A stretch of DNA of 33,585 nt from contig CALMRC010000164.1 in the NCBI GenBank assembly GCA_937873275.1, positions 1-33,585 of the forward strand, given 5' to 3'. The translations under genes and the position numbers were made by a program. Position 1 is the first letter of the stretch, and the number at the start of each line of letters is the position of its first letter. The notes beneath the pieces are model-generated. The model was not told the DNA's origin. It saw only the letters and a list, made by a program, of their open reading frames with translations, and made no database searches. The DNA comes from an uncultured Spirochaetota bacterium (GTDB lineage Bacteria; Spirochaetota; Spirochaetia; Treponematales; UBA12059). Of this stretch, positions 6,287-15,436 are shown piece after piece.

Positions 6287-7989
6287 GCGGTCCCGCCAAG
6301 GTCCTCGTCGTCGCGGCCGGCCTGGGCGGTTCCGCCCGTCACGTTCCCCTCGGGGCCGCCCGGATCGTCTCGGCCCTGCGGGCCCACCCGGCCACGGCGG
6401 GACGGACGGACCCGGAACTCCTCGTACGCCTCGCGTCCGGGGCTTCCGCCGACCTCGTCCGGGCAATCCGGGAACGCGGGCCCCGGGCGGTCGGGTTTTC
6501 CCTCTACGTCTGGAACCGGGACCTCCTCCTGGCCGCGGCCCGGGATCTCCGCCGGACCTGCCCCGGCATCGTCCTCTTCGCCGGGGGGCCCGAGGCCACG
6601 GCGGAGCCGGAGGGAGTCCTTGCGGAGGGGCTCCTGGACTTCGCCGTGGCGGGGGAGGGGGAGGAGTCGGCTCCCCTCGCCCTGGGGCGCGTCCTGGCCG
6701 GAGCGTCCCCCGGGGACCTGCCGGGGATCGTCGTCCCGGATATCCGGGCCGGGGAACCCGGCGTATCCGGAGGAGCGCTCTACGATCCCGATCGGGAGCC
6801 CGAGGTCCGCGCCCGGGCGGACCTGTCCCGCCTACCCTCCCCGTACCTGGACGGGACCCTGGACGTGTCGGAGTACGGGGGCGCCCTCTGGGAACTCGCC
6901 CGGGGCTGTCCCTTCGCCTGCCACTTCTGCTACGAGTCCAAGGGCTGTCGGGGGGTGCGGCGGTTCCCGGACGACCGGGCCCGGGACGAGCTCCGGGCCT
7001 TCGTCCGGGGCGGCGCCCGGGAGGTCTTCGTCCTGGACCCCACCTTCAACGCGGATCCCGTCAAGGCCCGGGAGATCCTGGCCCTCTGCCGGCGGGAGGC
7101 CCCGGGCATCCACTTCACCTTCGAGATCCGCGCGGAGTTCCTGGACCCCGCCCTGGCCCGTCTTTTCGGGGCGATCCCGTGTTCCGTGCAGGCGGGGCTC
7201 CAGAGCGCCCGTCCGGAGGTCCTGGCCGAAGTCGGTCGCCCGGGCTTCGACGGGGCGGAGTTCCGGCGCAAAATGGGGATGCTCTCCCGGGAGGGGGTCG
7301 TCTTCGGCCTGGACCTGATCTACGGTCTGCCCGGGGACGATCCGGCCGGGTTCCGGAAGAGCCTGGACTACGCCCTATCCCTGGAACCCAACCACCTGGA
7401 CGTGTTCCGGCTCTCGGTCCTGCCGGGCACCGTCCTGGCGGACCGGGCCGCCGCCCTGGGCCTGGAGCGCGAGGACCGGCCGCCCTACGGGGTCCGGTCC
7501 TCCCCGACCTTCCCGGCGGGGGACCTGGCCCGGGCGGAGGACCTGGCCCGGGCGGCGGACTACTTCTACACCCGGGGGCGGGCCGTGGGCTGGTTCCGGA
7601 CGGTACTCCGCCCCCTGGGAGGCTCCCCCTCGTCCTTCCTGGAGAGCATCGCCGGACGGGTCCGGGAATTCGCGGGCTCCCGGGAGGATCCGCCCCATCG
7701 GGAGATCGAGGCCTTCCAGCTGGAAATCCTGGAAGCAGCCTACCGGAGCGCCGGGGCGGAGGGGCTCTTCGCGGGAGCCCGGGACCTGGTGACCCTCCAC
7801 GGCGCCTGGACCCGCGCCCTGGCGGACGGGCAGACGACCCGGCTCCGTCTGTCCCGGCATCCGGACGTCCTGTTCGGCCCGGCGTCCCGGGACCTGGCCC
7901 GCATGGTCCGGACCGTGCCCGAACGGCCGCAGGGGTGGCTCGTCCGGCCCGGCCGGGAGGGCCCGGTCCTCGAGCCCCTGAGGGGATGA
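6283..7989 (+). CDS. B12-binding-domain radical SAM protein (DUF4080-like)
   Basis: This 568-aa protein has three parts. Residues about 1-150 look like a cobalamin-binding Rossmann domain (GFSLYVWNRDLLLAAA, FAGGPEAT, VAGEGEE), although the DxHxxG signature is not obvious. Residues about 195-430 form a radical SAM TIM barrel with the cluster motif Cys209-x3-Cys213-x2-Cys216 (CPFACHFC). Beyond 430 lies a C-terminal domain of the kind called DUF4080. Such enzymes cleave S-adenosylmethionine on a 4Fe-4S cluster; the substrate of this subfamily is not known to me. It overlaps truA by 4 nt, so an RNA-modification role is conceivable but not shown. Confidence 0.85.
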   Translation: MSGPAKVLVVAAGLGGSARHVPLGAARIVSALRAHPATAGRTDPELLVRLASGASADLVRAIRERGPRAVGFSLYVWNRDLLLAAARDLRRTCPGIVLFAGGPEATAEPEGVLAEGLLDFAVAGEGEESAPLALGRVLAGASPGDLPGIVVPDIRAGEPGVSGGALYDPDREPEVRARADLSRLPSPYLDGTLDVSEYGGALWELARGCPFACHFCYESKGCRGVRRFPDDRARDELRAFVRGGAREVFVLDPTFNADPVKAREILALCRREAPGIHFTFEIRAEFLDPALARLFGAIPCSVQAGLQSARPEVLAEVGRPGFDGAEFRRKMGMLSREGVVFGLDLIYGLPGDDPAGFRKSLDYALSLEPNHLDVFRLSVLPGTVLADRAAALGLEREDRPPYGVRSSPTFPAGDLARAEDLARAADYFYTRGRAVGWFRTVLRPLGGSPSSFLESIAGRVREFAGSREDPPHREIEAFQLEILEAAYRSAGAEGLFAGARDLVTLHGAWTRALADGQTTRLRLSRHPDVLFGPASRDLARMVRTVPERPQGWLVRPGREGPVLEPLRG

Positions 7990-8039
7990 GCGGGCACGGC
8001 GGGAAGGACCCGTAGCGGAGGGACGCCGAGGGCTCCAGG

Positions 8040-8068
8040 TTGAGACTCCCCCGGGTATGTGATATTGT
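8040..8068 (+). promoter_or_regulatory. Promoter of the lipoprotein protease gene
   Basis: TTGAGA (8040-8045), 17 nt, then TATTGT (8063-8068) lies 9 nt before ATG 8078. No Shine-Dalgarno sequence is present. The predicted leader is only a few nucleotides. Confidence 0.5.
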
Positions 8069-8077
8069 TCGGGCACC

Positions 8078-10069
8078 ATGATGAAACACCTTCGTCTCCT
8101 CGCCGGGGTCCTCGTCGCCGGGGCGTTCCTGTCCTCCTGCGTCTCCGCTCCCACCGCGGGACGGGCCTCCTCGGGGCTCTCCCCCAAGGTGGCCGCCCTG
8201 GTCGACGAGGCGGTTTTCGAGGTGGTGGTCAAGAAGGCCGCCGCCGATTCCCTGACCTACGACAAGCCCCTGGACTGGAATTCCGTACCCTACGCGATCC
8301 GAACGGACGAGTACTATTCCATCGGGACGGCCTTCGCCGTGTCCCGGACCGACCTGGTCACGGCCTTCCACGTGATCGACCTGGGCGAGGCCAGCCTCGT
8401 GTACGACGCCTACTACATCCGGGATTCCCGGGGCGGCGTCTACGAGGTGGACTCCGTGAAAAGGGGTTCCAACGAGCGGGACTTCCTGGTCTTCACGGTC
8501 AAGGGCCGGACCTTCGACCGGTACTTCGAGTTCCAGAAGACCTTCACGACCGGCGCCCAGGTGTACAGCGTGGGCAACGCCCTGGGGGAAGGGATCGTCG
8601 TCCGGAACGGCCTGATTCTCGGCACGATCCCCGAGGAGGAATCCGGCCGCTGGCAGCGCCTCAAGTCATCGGCGGACGGGAACCCGGGCAACTCCGGGGG
8701 ACCCCTGATCACCCCCGACGGAAAGGTCGTGGGGGTCGTGGCGGCCCTCAAGGACAACATCCTGTACTCCCTGCCCGCCGCCGCCCTCCTGGACGTCCCG
8801 GAGGGCACCCTCCGGTTCCGGCAGCGCCTGACCTACGGGCACCTCCTCCTGGCCAACACCCTGACCAAGGTGTACGAGACCGAGACGGCCCTGCCGGCCC
8901 CCTACCGGGAGGTCCGGAAGGCCGTCACGGACCGATACGTCCCCGCGTACGACGGGGCGATGAAGGAACTCTTCCAGGCCGCCCCGGCCTACCTGGACGG
9001 ATCGGCCAACGCATACCTTCTGTCCGCCGTGGCGGACGCTTCCTTCCCGGAGCTCGCCTTCGTGGACAAGGACGACAACCAGTGGAAGATGAGCGACCTC
9101 AAGGTCGATCGCTTCAACCTTCCCGACGACGGGTCGGTCCTTCAGGCCAAGGTGGGGGGCTATTCCTTCCTCAAGGTGGACCTGCCCAAGACCATGAAAC
9201 TCGACTCGGTCCTGTCGGATCCCAGGACCCTGATGGACCTGATCCTGAAGGGCGTCTCCCTGGAGCGGGGTCTCGGGGGAAACGAGAAGTACCGGATCCT
9301 CTCCTTCGGCGCGCCTTCCGAGACCGGGGAGTACCGGGACCGGGCCGGCCGTCCCTGGCTGCGGGCCCGATGGACCGTGGAGTTCGAGGACCGCGCCCTG
9401 ATCGCCTACATCCTGCCCCTCCCGGACGGCCCGGCGGTGATCTGGACCTACCAGCCCACCGGCAGGACCGGGGTGTACGACTGGGATCTCCGGGCCGTCT
9501 GTGACCGGGTGCAGACGGGGTACAAGGGCACCTTCCCCGAGTGGGAGCGGTTCCTGGCCCTGGGGCGGCTCCTGCCGGACGCCTTCAAGGACGTGGCATT
9601 CCGCTGGTCCGAGGCGGACCGGACGGTCGCTCTCCGGACCCCGGAGTTCTCGATGACCGCGGGCCCCGAGGTCTTCCCCTGGACGGCCGCGTCCTCCCTC
9701 TTCCTGAGCCCCGCCTACTACTTCCAGGGCGGGAAGGTCCGGTACGGCTTCCGCAAGCTCCTGGTCCAGCGGGACGTCCGGGGCCGGGACTTCGCCATCC
9801 TCTACAAGAACATCAAGCCCGATTCCCGGCTGGGCGCCAAGGCCGCGGAGGGCTGGGACGCCCTCGTGACGGCCCGGGCACCCTTCGACGGCAAGCCGGG
9901 CATCAACCCCAAGGACAACGTCGGCGCCCTGGGCGCCATCCTGACCCGGTCCGAGGCTTCCGCGGACGCCCTGTATTCCCTCTACCTTTCCATGGAGGAG
10001 CCCGGCGGCGAGGAGGCCCTTTCGGCGCGCTTCGGCGCCCTGAAGTCCGGGATCGAGTTCCAACGATAA
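8078..10069 (+). CDS. Lipoprotein with N-terminal trypsin-like serine protease domain
   Basis: The 663-aa product has a lipoprotein signal with lipobox LSSC (Cys21), so it is exported and lipid-anchored. Residues about 80-230 form a trypsin-like (S1, HtrA-type) domain. The triad is His98 (VTAFHVI), Asp135 (NERDFLVF) and Ser206 (GNPGNSGGPL). No PDZ domain is recognisable after it. Instead a region of about 430 aa follows that I do not recognise. It may be a substrate or envelope-interaction domain. The intact triad predicts an active envelope protease. The tandem ATGATG offers two starts 3 nt apart. The gene stands alone and MFS follows after 49 nt. Confidence 0.82.
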   Translation: MMKHLRLLAGVLVAGAFLSSCVSAPTAGRASSGLSPKVAALVDEAVFEVVVKKAAADSLTYDKPLDWNSVPYAIRTDEYYSIGTAFAVSRTDLVTAFHVIDLGEASLVYDAYYIRDSRGGVYEVDSVKRGSNERDFLVFTVKGRTFDRYFEFQKTFTTGAQVYSVGNALGEGIVVRNGLILGTIPEEESGRWQRLKSSADGNPGNSGGPLITPDGKVVGVVAALKDNILYSLPAAALLDVPEGTLRFRQRLTYGHLLLANTLTKVYETETALPAPYREVRKAVTDRYVPAYDGAMKELFQAAPAYLDGSANAYLLSAVADASFPELAFVDKDDNQWKMSDLKVDRFNLPDDGSVLQAKVGGYSFLKVDLPKTMKLDSVLSDPRTLMDLILKGVSLERGLGGNEKYRILSFGAPSETGEYRDRAGRPWLRARWTVEFEDRALIAYILPLPDGPAVIWTYQPTGRTGVYDWDLRAVCDRVQTGYKGTFPEWERFLALGRLLPDAFKDVAFRWSEADRTVALRTPEFSMTAGPEVFPWTAASSLFLSPAYYFQGGKVRYGFRKLLVQRDVRGRDFAILYKNIKPDSRLGAKAAEGWDALVTARAPFDGKPGINPKDNVGALGAILTRSEASADALYSLYLSMEEPGGEEALSARFGALKSGIEFQR

Positions 10070-10118
10070 GAGGGCCCCGGGCCCGGCGATCCCGCCGGAC
10101 CCGCCGGGAAGGATTTGT

Positions 10119-11411
10119 ATGCTACTCAAGGAAAAAGTTCCGACGCCGTTTCCCCGGGAAATCTACGCCCTCTTCGTCATCCGCCTCGTGGTGTCCGCGG
10201 GAAGCTTCGTGAACCCCTTCCTGGCCATGATGCTGACCCTGAAGCTGGGGTACGACGAGGCATCCGCGGGGGCTTTCATGTCCGCCGTGGCCGTCGTCTC
10301 CGCGGCGGGTCTCCTGGCGGGCGGGAAGATCGGGGACTCCCTGGGCCGCCGACCCGTCCTGGCGGTCCTGCAGGTCTTCACGGCCCTGTCCTTCGCGGTC
10401 TGCGCGGCCGTCGGGTTCACGCCGGCGACGCCCTTCGTGATCGCCCTGGCCCTGGGCGCCCTCTCGGGCACCTGGCCGGTCATGAACGCCGTGGTGGCGG
10501 ACTGCGCGCCCCCGGAGAGGCGGAAGGAGGCCTTCGCCCTCCTCTACTGGGGGAACAATATCGGGTTTTCGATCGGACCCCTAGCCGCGGGATTCCTGTT
10601 CTCCCGGGCTCCCCGGCTCCTCTTCCTGGGGAACGCGGCGGCCCTGGCCGCCGCCGCCGCGACGGTCCTCCTCTTCGTCCGGGAGACGAACCCCCTCCTG
10701 GCCGCTGCGGGTCCCGAACCGGAGGGAAACGCCGGGAAACCCTCCGGGGAGCCCGGCGCCGCCGGGACTCCGGGACGGTCCCCGGGCGGCTCGGGACGGG
10801 GCGGCACTTTCCGTATCCTCGCCGCGGACCCGGTGCTCCTCGTCTTCGCCGTCCTGGCGATCCTGACGGCCTTCGTCTACAACCAGCATACCTTCGCCCT
10901 GCCCCTGTTCCTCCAGGACCTGCTCGGCCCGGACGCGGGACCGAAGGGCTTCGGGGCGGTCATGGCGGCGAACGGACTGACCGTGGTGGCCTGCACCGCC
11001 CTGGTGGCCGCCCTGTCCCACCGCTGGCCGGCCCTGCTTTCCGTCGCCGCGGGTACCCTGTTCTACGCCCTGGGATTCGGCGCCTACGCCCTGGCCCGGG
11101 GACTCGTACCCGTACTGGTCTGCACCGTCGTCTGGACCCTCGGGGAGATCCTGGGGGCGACCAACACGAACGCCTTCATCGCCGAGCGGGCTCCGGCGAC
11201 CCACCGGGGCCGGATCAACAGCGCCGTCTCCTTCTGCTACTTCCTCGGAAACGCCCTGGCGCCCCTGGCCTCGGGGCCGTTCATCCGGGCCCTGGGATCC
11301 CGGGCGGTCTGGTGGCCCATCGGGGTCCTGGCGGGTCTCGGTGCCCTGGGGGGTGCCGCCCTGTACGCCTGGGACCGCGGCCGGGGTCCGGCGAGGTCCG
11401 TTCCCCTCTGA
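10119..11411 (+). CDS. Major facilitator superfamily transporter
   Basis: The 430-aa product has about 12 predicted hydrophobic segments. A canonical MFS motif A (GGKIGDSLGRRPVL) lies between TM2 and TM3. A long Gly/Pro-rich cytoplasmic loop (about residues 195-230) separates the two six-helix halves. Such proteins are proton-coupled efflux or uptake carriers of small molecules. The overall style suggests a drug- or metabolite-efflux type (MdtG-like), but the substrate cannot be inferred. The start has GGAAGG 6 nt upstream of ATG 10119. The protease gene upstream and the cNMP-binding gene downstream each have their own promoter. Confidence 0.85.
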   Translation: MLLKEKVPTPFPREIYALFVIRLVVSAGSFVNPFLAMMLTLKLGYDEASAGAFMSAVAVVSAAGLLAGGKIGDSLGRRPVLAVLQVFTALSFAVCAAVGFTPATPFVIALALGALSGTWPVMNAVVADCAPPERRKEAFALLYWGNNIGFSIGPLAAGFLFSRAPRLLFLGNAAALAAAAATVLLFVRETNPLLAAAGPEPEGNAGKPSGEPGAAGTPGRSPGGSGRGGTFRILAADPVLLVFAVLAILTAFVYNQHTFALPLFLQDLLGPDAGPKGFGAVMAANGLTVVACTALVAALSHRWPALLSVAAGTLFYALGFGAYALARGLVPVLVCTVVWTLGEILGATNTNAFIAERAPATHRGRINSAVSFCYFLGNALAPLASGPFIRALGSRAVWWPIGVLAGLGALGGAALYAWDRGRGPARSVPL

Positions 11412-11419
11412 TACGAAGC

Positions 11420-11448
11420 TTGTACCGGATCCCCGGGGAGCCTACAAT
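11420..11448 (+). promoter_or_regulatory. Promoter of the cNMP-binding protein gene
   Basis: TTGTAC (11420-11425), 17 nt, then TACAAT (11443-11448) lies 6 nt before ATG 11455. The nearest purine-rich stretch (GGGGAG) is about 20 nt upstream and inside the promoter spacer. Translation is therefore probably leaderless. Confidence 0.65.
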
Positions 11449-11454
11449 GAAGCC

Positions 11455-12108
11455 ATGGGCAGCGCATTGACCGAGAAGTGTTTCCTGGCCGGCGAGGCGG
11501 TATTCCGGGAGGGCGATCCCGGGGACGTGATGTACGTACTCCTCGCGGGGGCGGTGGACCTGAAGAAGCGGGTCGAGGGCGGGGAGACGGTGCTATCCAC
11601 CGTCGACGAGGCGAACGAGTTCTTCGGGGAGATGGCCCTGATCGACGGCCGCCCCCGCTCGGCCTCCGCCGTCGCGGTCCGGGACACGAAGCTCCTGGTG
11701 GTGGACCGCCCGGCCTTCGAGTCCATGATCCTCACGAACGGGAAGTTCGCCCTGAAGATCATCAAGGTCCTCTCGGAGCGGATACGCTCCTCCAACGACC
11801 TCGTCTCCGACCTGATCGAGACCCTCCCCAAGGAGAGGATCCAGCGGGGGATGGCGGACTTCGGCCTGCGGTTCGGGGAGAAGATCCACGACGGCGGGAT
11901 CAAGGTGCACCTGGGGGACCTGAAGGCCTGGGTCAACGGCCGCATGGGCATCGCCCTGGACGACCTGGACGCCGCGATCTTCCGGATGCTCAAGGACGGC
12001 GTCGTCCGCTGGGCCGCGACCAGCGCCCAGACCAAGGAGCACATCGTCCTGCCCGCGGACTTCCTGGTCCGGGTCGACCGCCGCGCCGCGGAACGCCCGG
12101 CGCTCTGA
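11455..12108 (+). CDS. Cyclic-nucleotide-binding (Crp/Fnr-like) protein
   Basis: The 217-aa product has an N-terminal cNMP-binding beta-roll (about residues 10-120). It reads FLAGEAVFREGDPGDVMYVLLAGAV and then the phosphate-binding cassette FFGEMALIDGRPRSASAVA. The Arg of RSA would contact the cyclic phosphate. A long helix follows. The C-terminal roughly 85 residues are predicted to fold like a winged helix but lack a clear Crp recognition helix. It could be a DNA-binding regulator or a sensor protein. It ends 22 nt from the convergent end of trkH. That proximity hints at a link to K+ uptake but does not prove one. Confidence 0.8.
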   Translation: MGSALTEKCFLAGEAVFREGDPGDVMYVLLAGAVDLKKRVEGGETVLSTVDEANEFFGEMALIDGRPRSASAVAVRDTKLLVVDRPAFESMILTNGKFALKIIKVLSERIRSSNDLVSDLIETLPKERIQRGMADFGLRFGEKIHDGGIKVHLGDLKAWVNGRMGIALDDLDAAIFRMLKDGVVRWAATSAQTKEHIVLPADFLVRVDRRAAERPAL

Positions 12109-12130
12109 CGCCGGGGTCCCCGGGCCTTGG

Positions 12131-13585
12131 TCACCTCCTCCAGAAGGCCCGGGTGAAGAGCACGAAGATCGTGTAGATCTCCAGCCGTCCCGCCAGCATG
12201 GCGAAGGACAGCCACACCTTGATCCCGTCCTGGAAGAACGCGTAGTTGAAGGCGGGGCCCACCCTGCCGAATCCGGGGCCGATGTTTCCCACCGTGGCCA
12301 GGCTGGCGGTCAGGGAGGTCAGGATGTCGTATCCCCCGGACGCCACGACCAGGGTGGTGGCCAGGAGGAGGAAGATGTACAGGAGCACGAAGGCCGCGGT
12401 ATCGTAGATGATGTTCTTCCGGAGGGGCTTGCCGTCCACGAAGATCCCGTAGATCCCCCGGGGATTCAGCAGGTACTTCATCTCCGTGAAGGCCATCTTG
12501 GACAGGAAGACGATGCGGATGACCTTGATGCCGCCCCCGGTGGATCCGGCGCAGCCCCCGATGAACATCAACAGGAACAGGACCGTCTGGGACAGGGGCG
12601 GCCACCGGGCGAAATCCGCGGTGGCGAAGCCCGTGGTCGTCAGGATGGAGGACGCCTGGAACCCCGCGTACCGCAGGGCCGTTCCGAAGCCCTCGAAGGT
12701 GCCTGCCCGCCGGAGGTCCCAGGCGATCAGGAGGGCCGCGGCGGCGAAAATCCCCAGATAGGTGCGGGCCTCGGAATCCCGGAAGACCGAAATGGCCTTG
12801 CCGGACAGGAGCTTGAAGTAGAGGCTGAAGTTGAGCCCCGCGGCCAGCATGAAGACGGTGATGACGACGTCCACGTACCCGGACCGGTAATGGCCCACGC
12901 TAAGGTTTTTCGGGGAGAATCCCCCGGTGGCCATGGTGCCGAAGGTGTGGGTAACGGCGTCGAACCAGTCCAGACCCCCGGCCATGAGCAGCCCGATCTC
13001 CAGGACCGTCAGGGCAACGTAGATCAGCCAGAGGATTTTGGCCGTGGAGGAGATCCGGGGGGTGATCTTGTCCACCGAGGGACCCGGGGTTTCCGCCTCC
13101 ATGAGGCCCAGGCCGCCGACTCCCAGGAGGGGCAGGATCGCCACGGTCAGGACCACGATGCCCATGCCCCCCAGCCAGTGGGTCGTGGACCTCCAGAGCA
13201 GGAGGGACCGGGGAAGGACCTCGATGTCCGTGAGGATGGAGGCTCCGGTGGTCGTGAAGCCCGAGATGGTCTCGAAGAAGGCGTCCACGTAGGTCATCGT
13301 CCCCGCCAGGGTGAAGGGGAGGGCTCCCAGGGCGGAGGAGAAGACCCAGGCCAGGGCGACGAAGAGGAAGCCGTCCCGGGGGGGCAGGGTGATCTTGCGG
13401 TTCGTGACCTTCCCGATCCAGGCCAGGACCAGGCAGGCCGTGCCGATGCCCACGGGAACCCCGAAGGCCCGCAGGGCCCGGGAGCCCTCCCCCAGGAGAA
13501 GTCCGGCGGCCAGGCAGACCGCCATGAAAGCCGACACGATGCCGAGAAGGATGGCCAGGATGCGAAGGAGGGGCTTACCGGCCAC
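12131..13585 (-). CDS. trkH: TrkH potassium uptake channel subunit
   Basis: The 484-aa polytopic inner-membrane protein forms the K+-permeating subunit of the Trk system. The four pseudo-repeated pore loops are visible. They are SGFTTTGAS, GTMATGGFS, ILTTTGFAT and SLATVGNIGPG, each with the filter glycine. The SxHxxGGMG-like element (THWLGGMGIVVL) and GGCAGSTGGGIKVIR are also typical. The start overlaps the end of trkA by 11 nt. Both subunits are therefore made from one mRNA. No c-di-AMP riboswitch is apparent upstream of the operon. Confidence 0.95.
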   Translation of the reverse strand: MAGKPLLRILAILLGIVSAFMAVCLAAGLLLGEGSRALRAFGVPVGIGTACLVLAWIGKVTNRKITLPPRDGFLFVALAWVFSSALGALPFTLAGTMTYVDAFFETISGFTTTGASILTDIEVLPRSLLLWRSTTHWLGGMGIVVLTVAILPLLGVGGLGLMEAETPGPSVDKITPRISSTAKILWLIYVALTVLEIGLLMAGGLDWFDAVTHTFGTMATGGFSPKNLSVGHYRSGYVDVVITVFMLAAGLNFSLYFKLLSGKAISVFRDSEARTYLGIFAAAALLIAWDLRRAGTFEGFGTALRYAGFQASSILTTTGFATADFARWPPLSQTVLFLLMFIGGCAGSTGGGIKVIRIVFLSKMAFTEMKYLLNPRGIYGIFVDGKPLRKNIIYDTAAFVLLYIFLLLATTLVVASGGYDILTSLTASLATVGNIGPGFGRVGPAFNYAFFQDGIKVWLSFAMLAGRLEIYTIFVLFTRAFWRR

Positions 13586-14987
13586 GCCGCCCCCCGAAGA
13601 TTTCCTCCAGCTTCTCGATCAAGCCCTTCTTCGTCAGGATGCCCACGGTGTCCCCGGGATGCACCAAGGTTTCGCCGGTGGGAATGGAACTGGAGCTGCC
13701 GTGGAGCACGAAGGCGGCCAGGGCTCCCTTGGGGATGCCCAGATCCCGGACCTTCCGGCCCGAGGCGGGGGAATCCTCCTGGATGGAGAGCTCCACAAGC
13801 TCCACGTCGTCCTCGTGGAAGGCGTGGAGGGTGCGGATGTTGGCCTTCCGGACGATGTTGAGGATGGAGGAGGAGACGACGGAACGCATGCTGACAAGGG
13901 CGTCCAGCTCCAGCTTCGGGGCGAGCCGCAGGAAGGAGTTGTTGACGAGGAGGGCGATGGCCCGTCGGGCCCCGAGCTCCTTGGCCAGCCGGGCGGTCAG
14001 GATGTTGTAGCTTTGGGCCTGGGTGACGCAGACGACCAGGTCGGCGTTCCCGGCCCCCTCCCGCTCGAGGGCGTCCTCCTCCACCAGGTCGCGGTTCACG
14101 ATGGAGATCGAGGGGAAGCGGTGGGCGAACCGCTTGGCGTGTTCCCGGTTGTCGTCGATGACCGTGATCTCCGGCCCCGAGTGCTTGGAGAAGACCGAGA
14201 AGAGCCGGCTCCAGGGATGCTTGGAATCCTGCCCGGAACGGAGGAGCCCCTCCACCACGCGCTCCGCCACGGTCGTCGCCCCCACGATCAGGACCTTCCG
14301 GATCTCGGCCTGGGGTTCCGCCGCGGGACCCAGGATCTCGTCCAGCACCTTCGGTTCCGCCAGGAGGTAGACCAGGTCTTCCTCCCGGATCTCGAAGTCC
14401 CCGGCGGGAAGGGTCAGGCCCCCGTCCCGGACCACCGCGGGAATCAGGAACTCCAGGCCCACGGCCTTTCGGATCTCCTGGATCGTCCGGCCCGGGAACC
14501 GGGGATCCTCGGCGGCGGGTATGGACCGTAACCGGATCCGAGCATCCTGCAAGGGCAGCATCTCCCCGGAAATCCCCTCCCGGGCGGCCCGGAGTATGGT
14601 CTGGGCCGCCTCGATCTCGGGATTGACCACGTGGTCCACCCCCAGGAAGCTCTTGCTGGCGGAGCCCAGGGATCCGTAGTAGGAGCTCCGGACCCTGGCG
14701 ATGGTCCGGGGCTTGGGGAAGGCGGAGGAGACGATCCCGCAGGCGACTATGTTCGCCTCGTCGGCGCCCATGAGGGAGATGAACCAGTCGGCCTCCGCCG
14801 TCCCGGCCCGCTTGAGGGCTTCCGGATCGATGCCGTCCTCGTTCAGGACCAGACAGTCCAGGGCGTTCGACGCGAACCGGGCCTTCTCCGGGTCCTTCTC
14901 GATGAGGATGACGTCCTTCTTCTCCTCCACGAGCTCCCGGGCGATGGACGCGCCGACCATCCCGGCGCCGACGATGACGATCTTCAT
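13575..14987 (-). CDS. trkA: TrkA, cytosolic gating/NAD(H)-binding subunit of the Trk K+ system
   Basis: The 470-aa product is a tandem RCK protein. The first nucleotide-binding Rossmann fold starts at residue 1 (IVIVGAGMVGASIA, with acidic IEKDPEKA), followed by a TrkA-C segment. A second Rossmann-like half has KVLIVGATTVAERVVEG and TVIDDN, followed by a second TrkA-C (DVELVELSI through TVGILTKK). It assembles as a ring under TrkH and gates K+ entry according to NAD(H) or adenine nucleotides. The second glycine motif is degenerate (GATTVA), so that lobe may not bind NAD. It precedes trkH. Confidence 0.93.
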   Translation of the reverse strand: MKIVIVGAGMVGASIARELVEEKKDVILIEKDPEKARFASNALDCLVLNEDGIDPEALKRAGTAEADWFISLMGADEANIVACGIVSSAFPKPRTIARVRSSYYGSLGSASKSFLGVDHVVNPEIEAAQTILRAAREGISGEMLPLQDARIRLRSIPAAEDPRFPGRTIQEIRKAVGLEFLIPAVVRDGGLTLPAGDFEIREEDLVYLLAEPKVLDEILGPAAEPQAEIRKVLIVGATTVAERVVEGLLRSGQDSKHPWSRLFSVFSKHSGPEITVIDDNREHAKRFAHRFPSISIVNRDLVEEDALEREGAGNADLVVCVTQAQSYNILTARLAKELGARRAIALLVNNSFLRLAPKLELDALVSMRSVVSSSILNIVRKANIRTLHAFHEDDVELVELSIQEDSPASGRKVRDLGIPKGALAAFVLHGSSSSIPTGETLVHPGDTVGILTKKGLIEKLEEIFGGRRGR

Positions 14988-15073
14988 GACAGCCCGATAC
15001 TACTACAGAATGGAGGTTTTGACTGCCACCCCGTTAACCTTTTTTTAATGCCCCGGGCCGAGGGGGATAAAGA

Positions 15074-15101
15074 AAAGCCCGGCCGCGAGGGGCCGGGCTT
15101 T
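15074..15101 (-). terminator. Terminator of the RRM-protein gene
   Basis: An 11-bp GC-rich stem (15074-15084 with 15091-15101) has a 6-nt loop. On the minus strand it runs into TTTTCTTTAT. It lies about 40 nt past the RRM gene stop. A second small hairpin (15106-15112 with 15117-15123) sits between them. Confidence 0.75.
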
Positions 15102-15139
15102 CCGCCCCCCGGGAATCCGGGGGACGTCGGCGCTGGTTT

Positions 15140-15436
15140 TTAGTAGTTGTAGTCGCCGCGGTCGCGGAACTCGCGCCGGGGGCGCTCCTCGCGGGGATTC
15201 GCCTCGTTGACGCGGAGCTGGCGACCGTCCAGGGCGACGCCGTTCAGGGCGGCGATGGCGGCGGAGGCGGCTTCCGGGGTAGCCATCTCCACGAAGCCGA
15301 AGCCCTTGGACTGGCCGCTATAGCGGTCCACGATGATGTTCGCGGACAGGACCTCGCCGTACTGGGCGAAGTGCTGGCGGAGGCGGTCATCGCTGGTGCT
15401 GTAGCTGAGGTTGCCGACATAGATCTTGCTAGCCAT
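15140..15436 (-). CDS. RRM-domain RNA-binding protein
   Basis: The 98-aa product is almost entirely one RNA recognition motif. RNP2 is IYVGNL (residues 5-10) and RNP1 is KGFGFVEM (44-51), with the aromatic residues that stack on RNA. A short Arg/Glu-rich tail ends in DRGDYNY. Small single-RRM proteins of this kind (Rbp type) occur in cyanobacteria, spirochaetes and others. They are thought to act as RNA chaperones or cold-response factors. I start at Met 15436 because MASKIYVGNL is the family start and AAGGA is upstream. The frame further upstream is not conserved-looking. The 492-nt gene-free region upstream leaves room for a long regulated leader. Confidence 0.92.
   Translation of the reverse strand: MASKIYVGNLSYSTSDDRLRQHFAQYGEVLSANIIVDRYSGQSKGFGFVEMATPEAASAAIAALNGVALDGRQLRVNEANPREERPRREFRDRGDYNY

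Noticed and set aside
13311-14531. Long plus-strand ORF (406 aa) opposite trkH/trkA
   Set aside because: Antisense shadow of clear trk genes in GC-rich DNA; composition is Gly/Asp/Pro/Arg with no domain.
14988-15073. c-di-AMP (ydaO-type) riboswitch ahead of trkA
   Set aside because: The spacer is too short and lacks the conserved core; only the terminator of the RRM gene and a weak promoter-like stretch are present.
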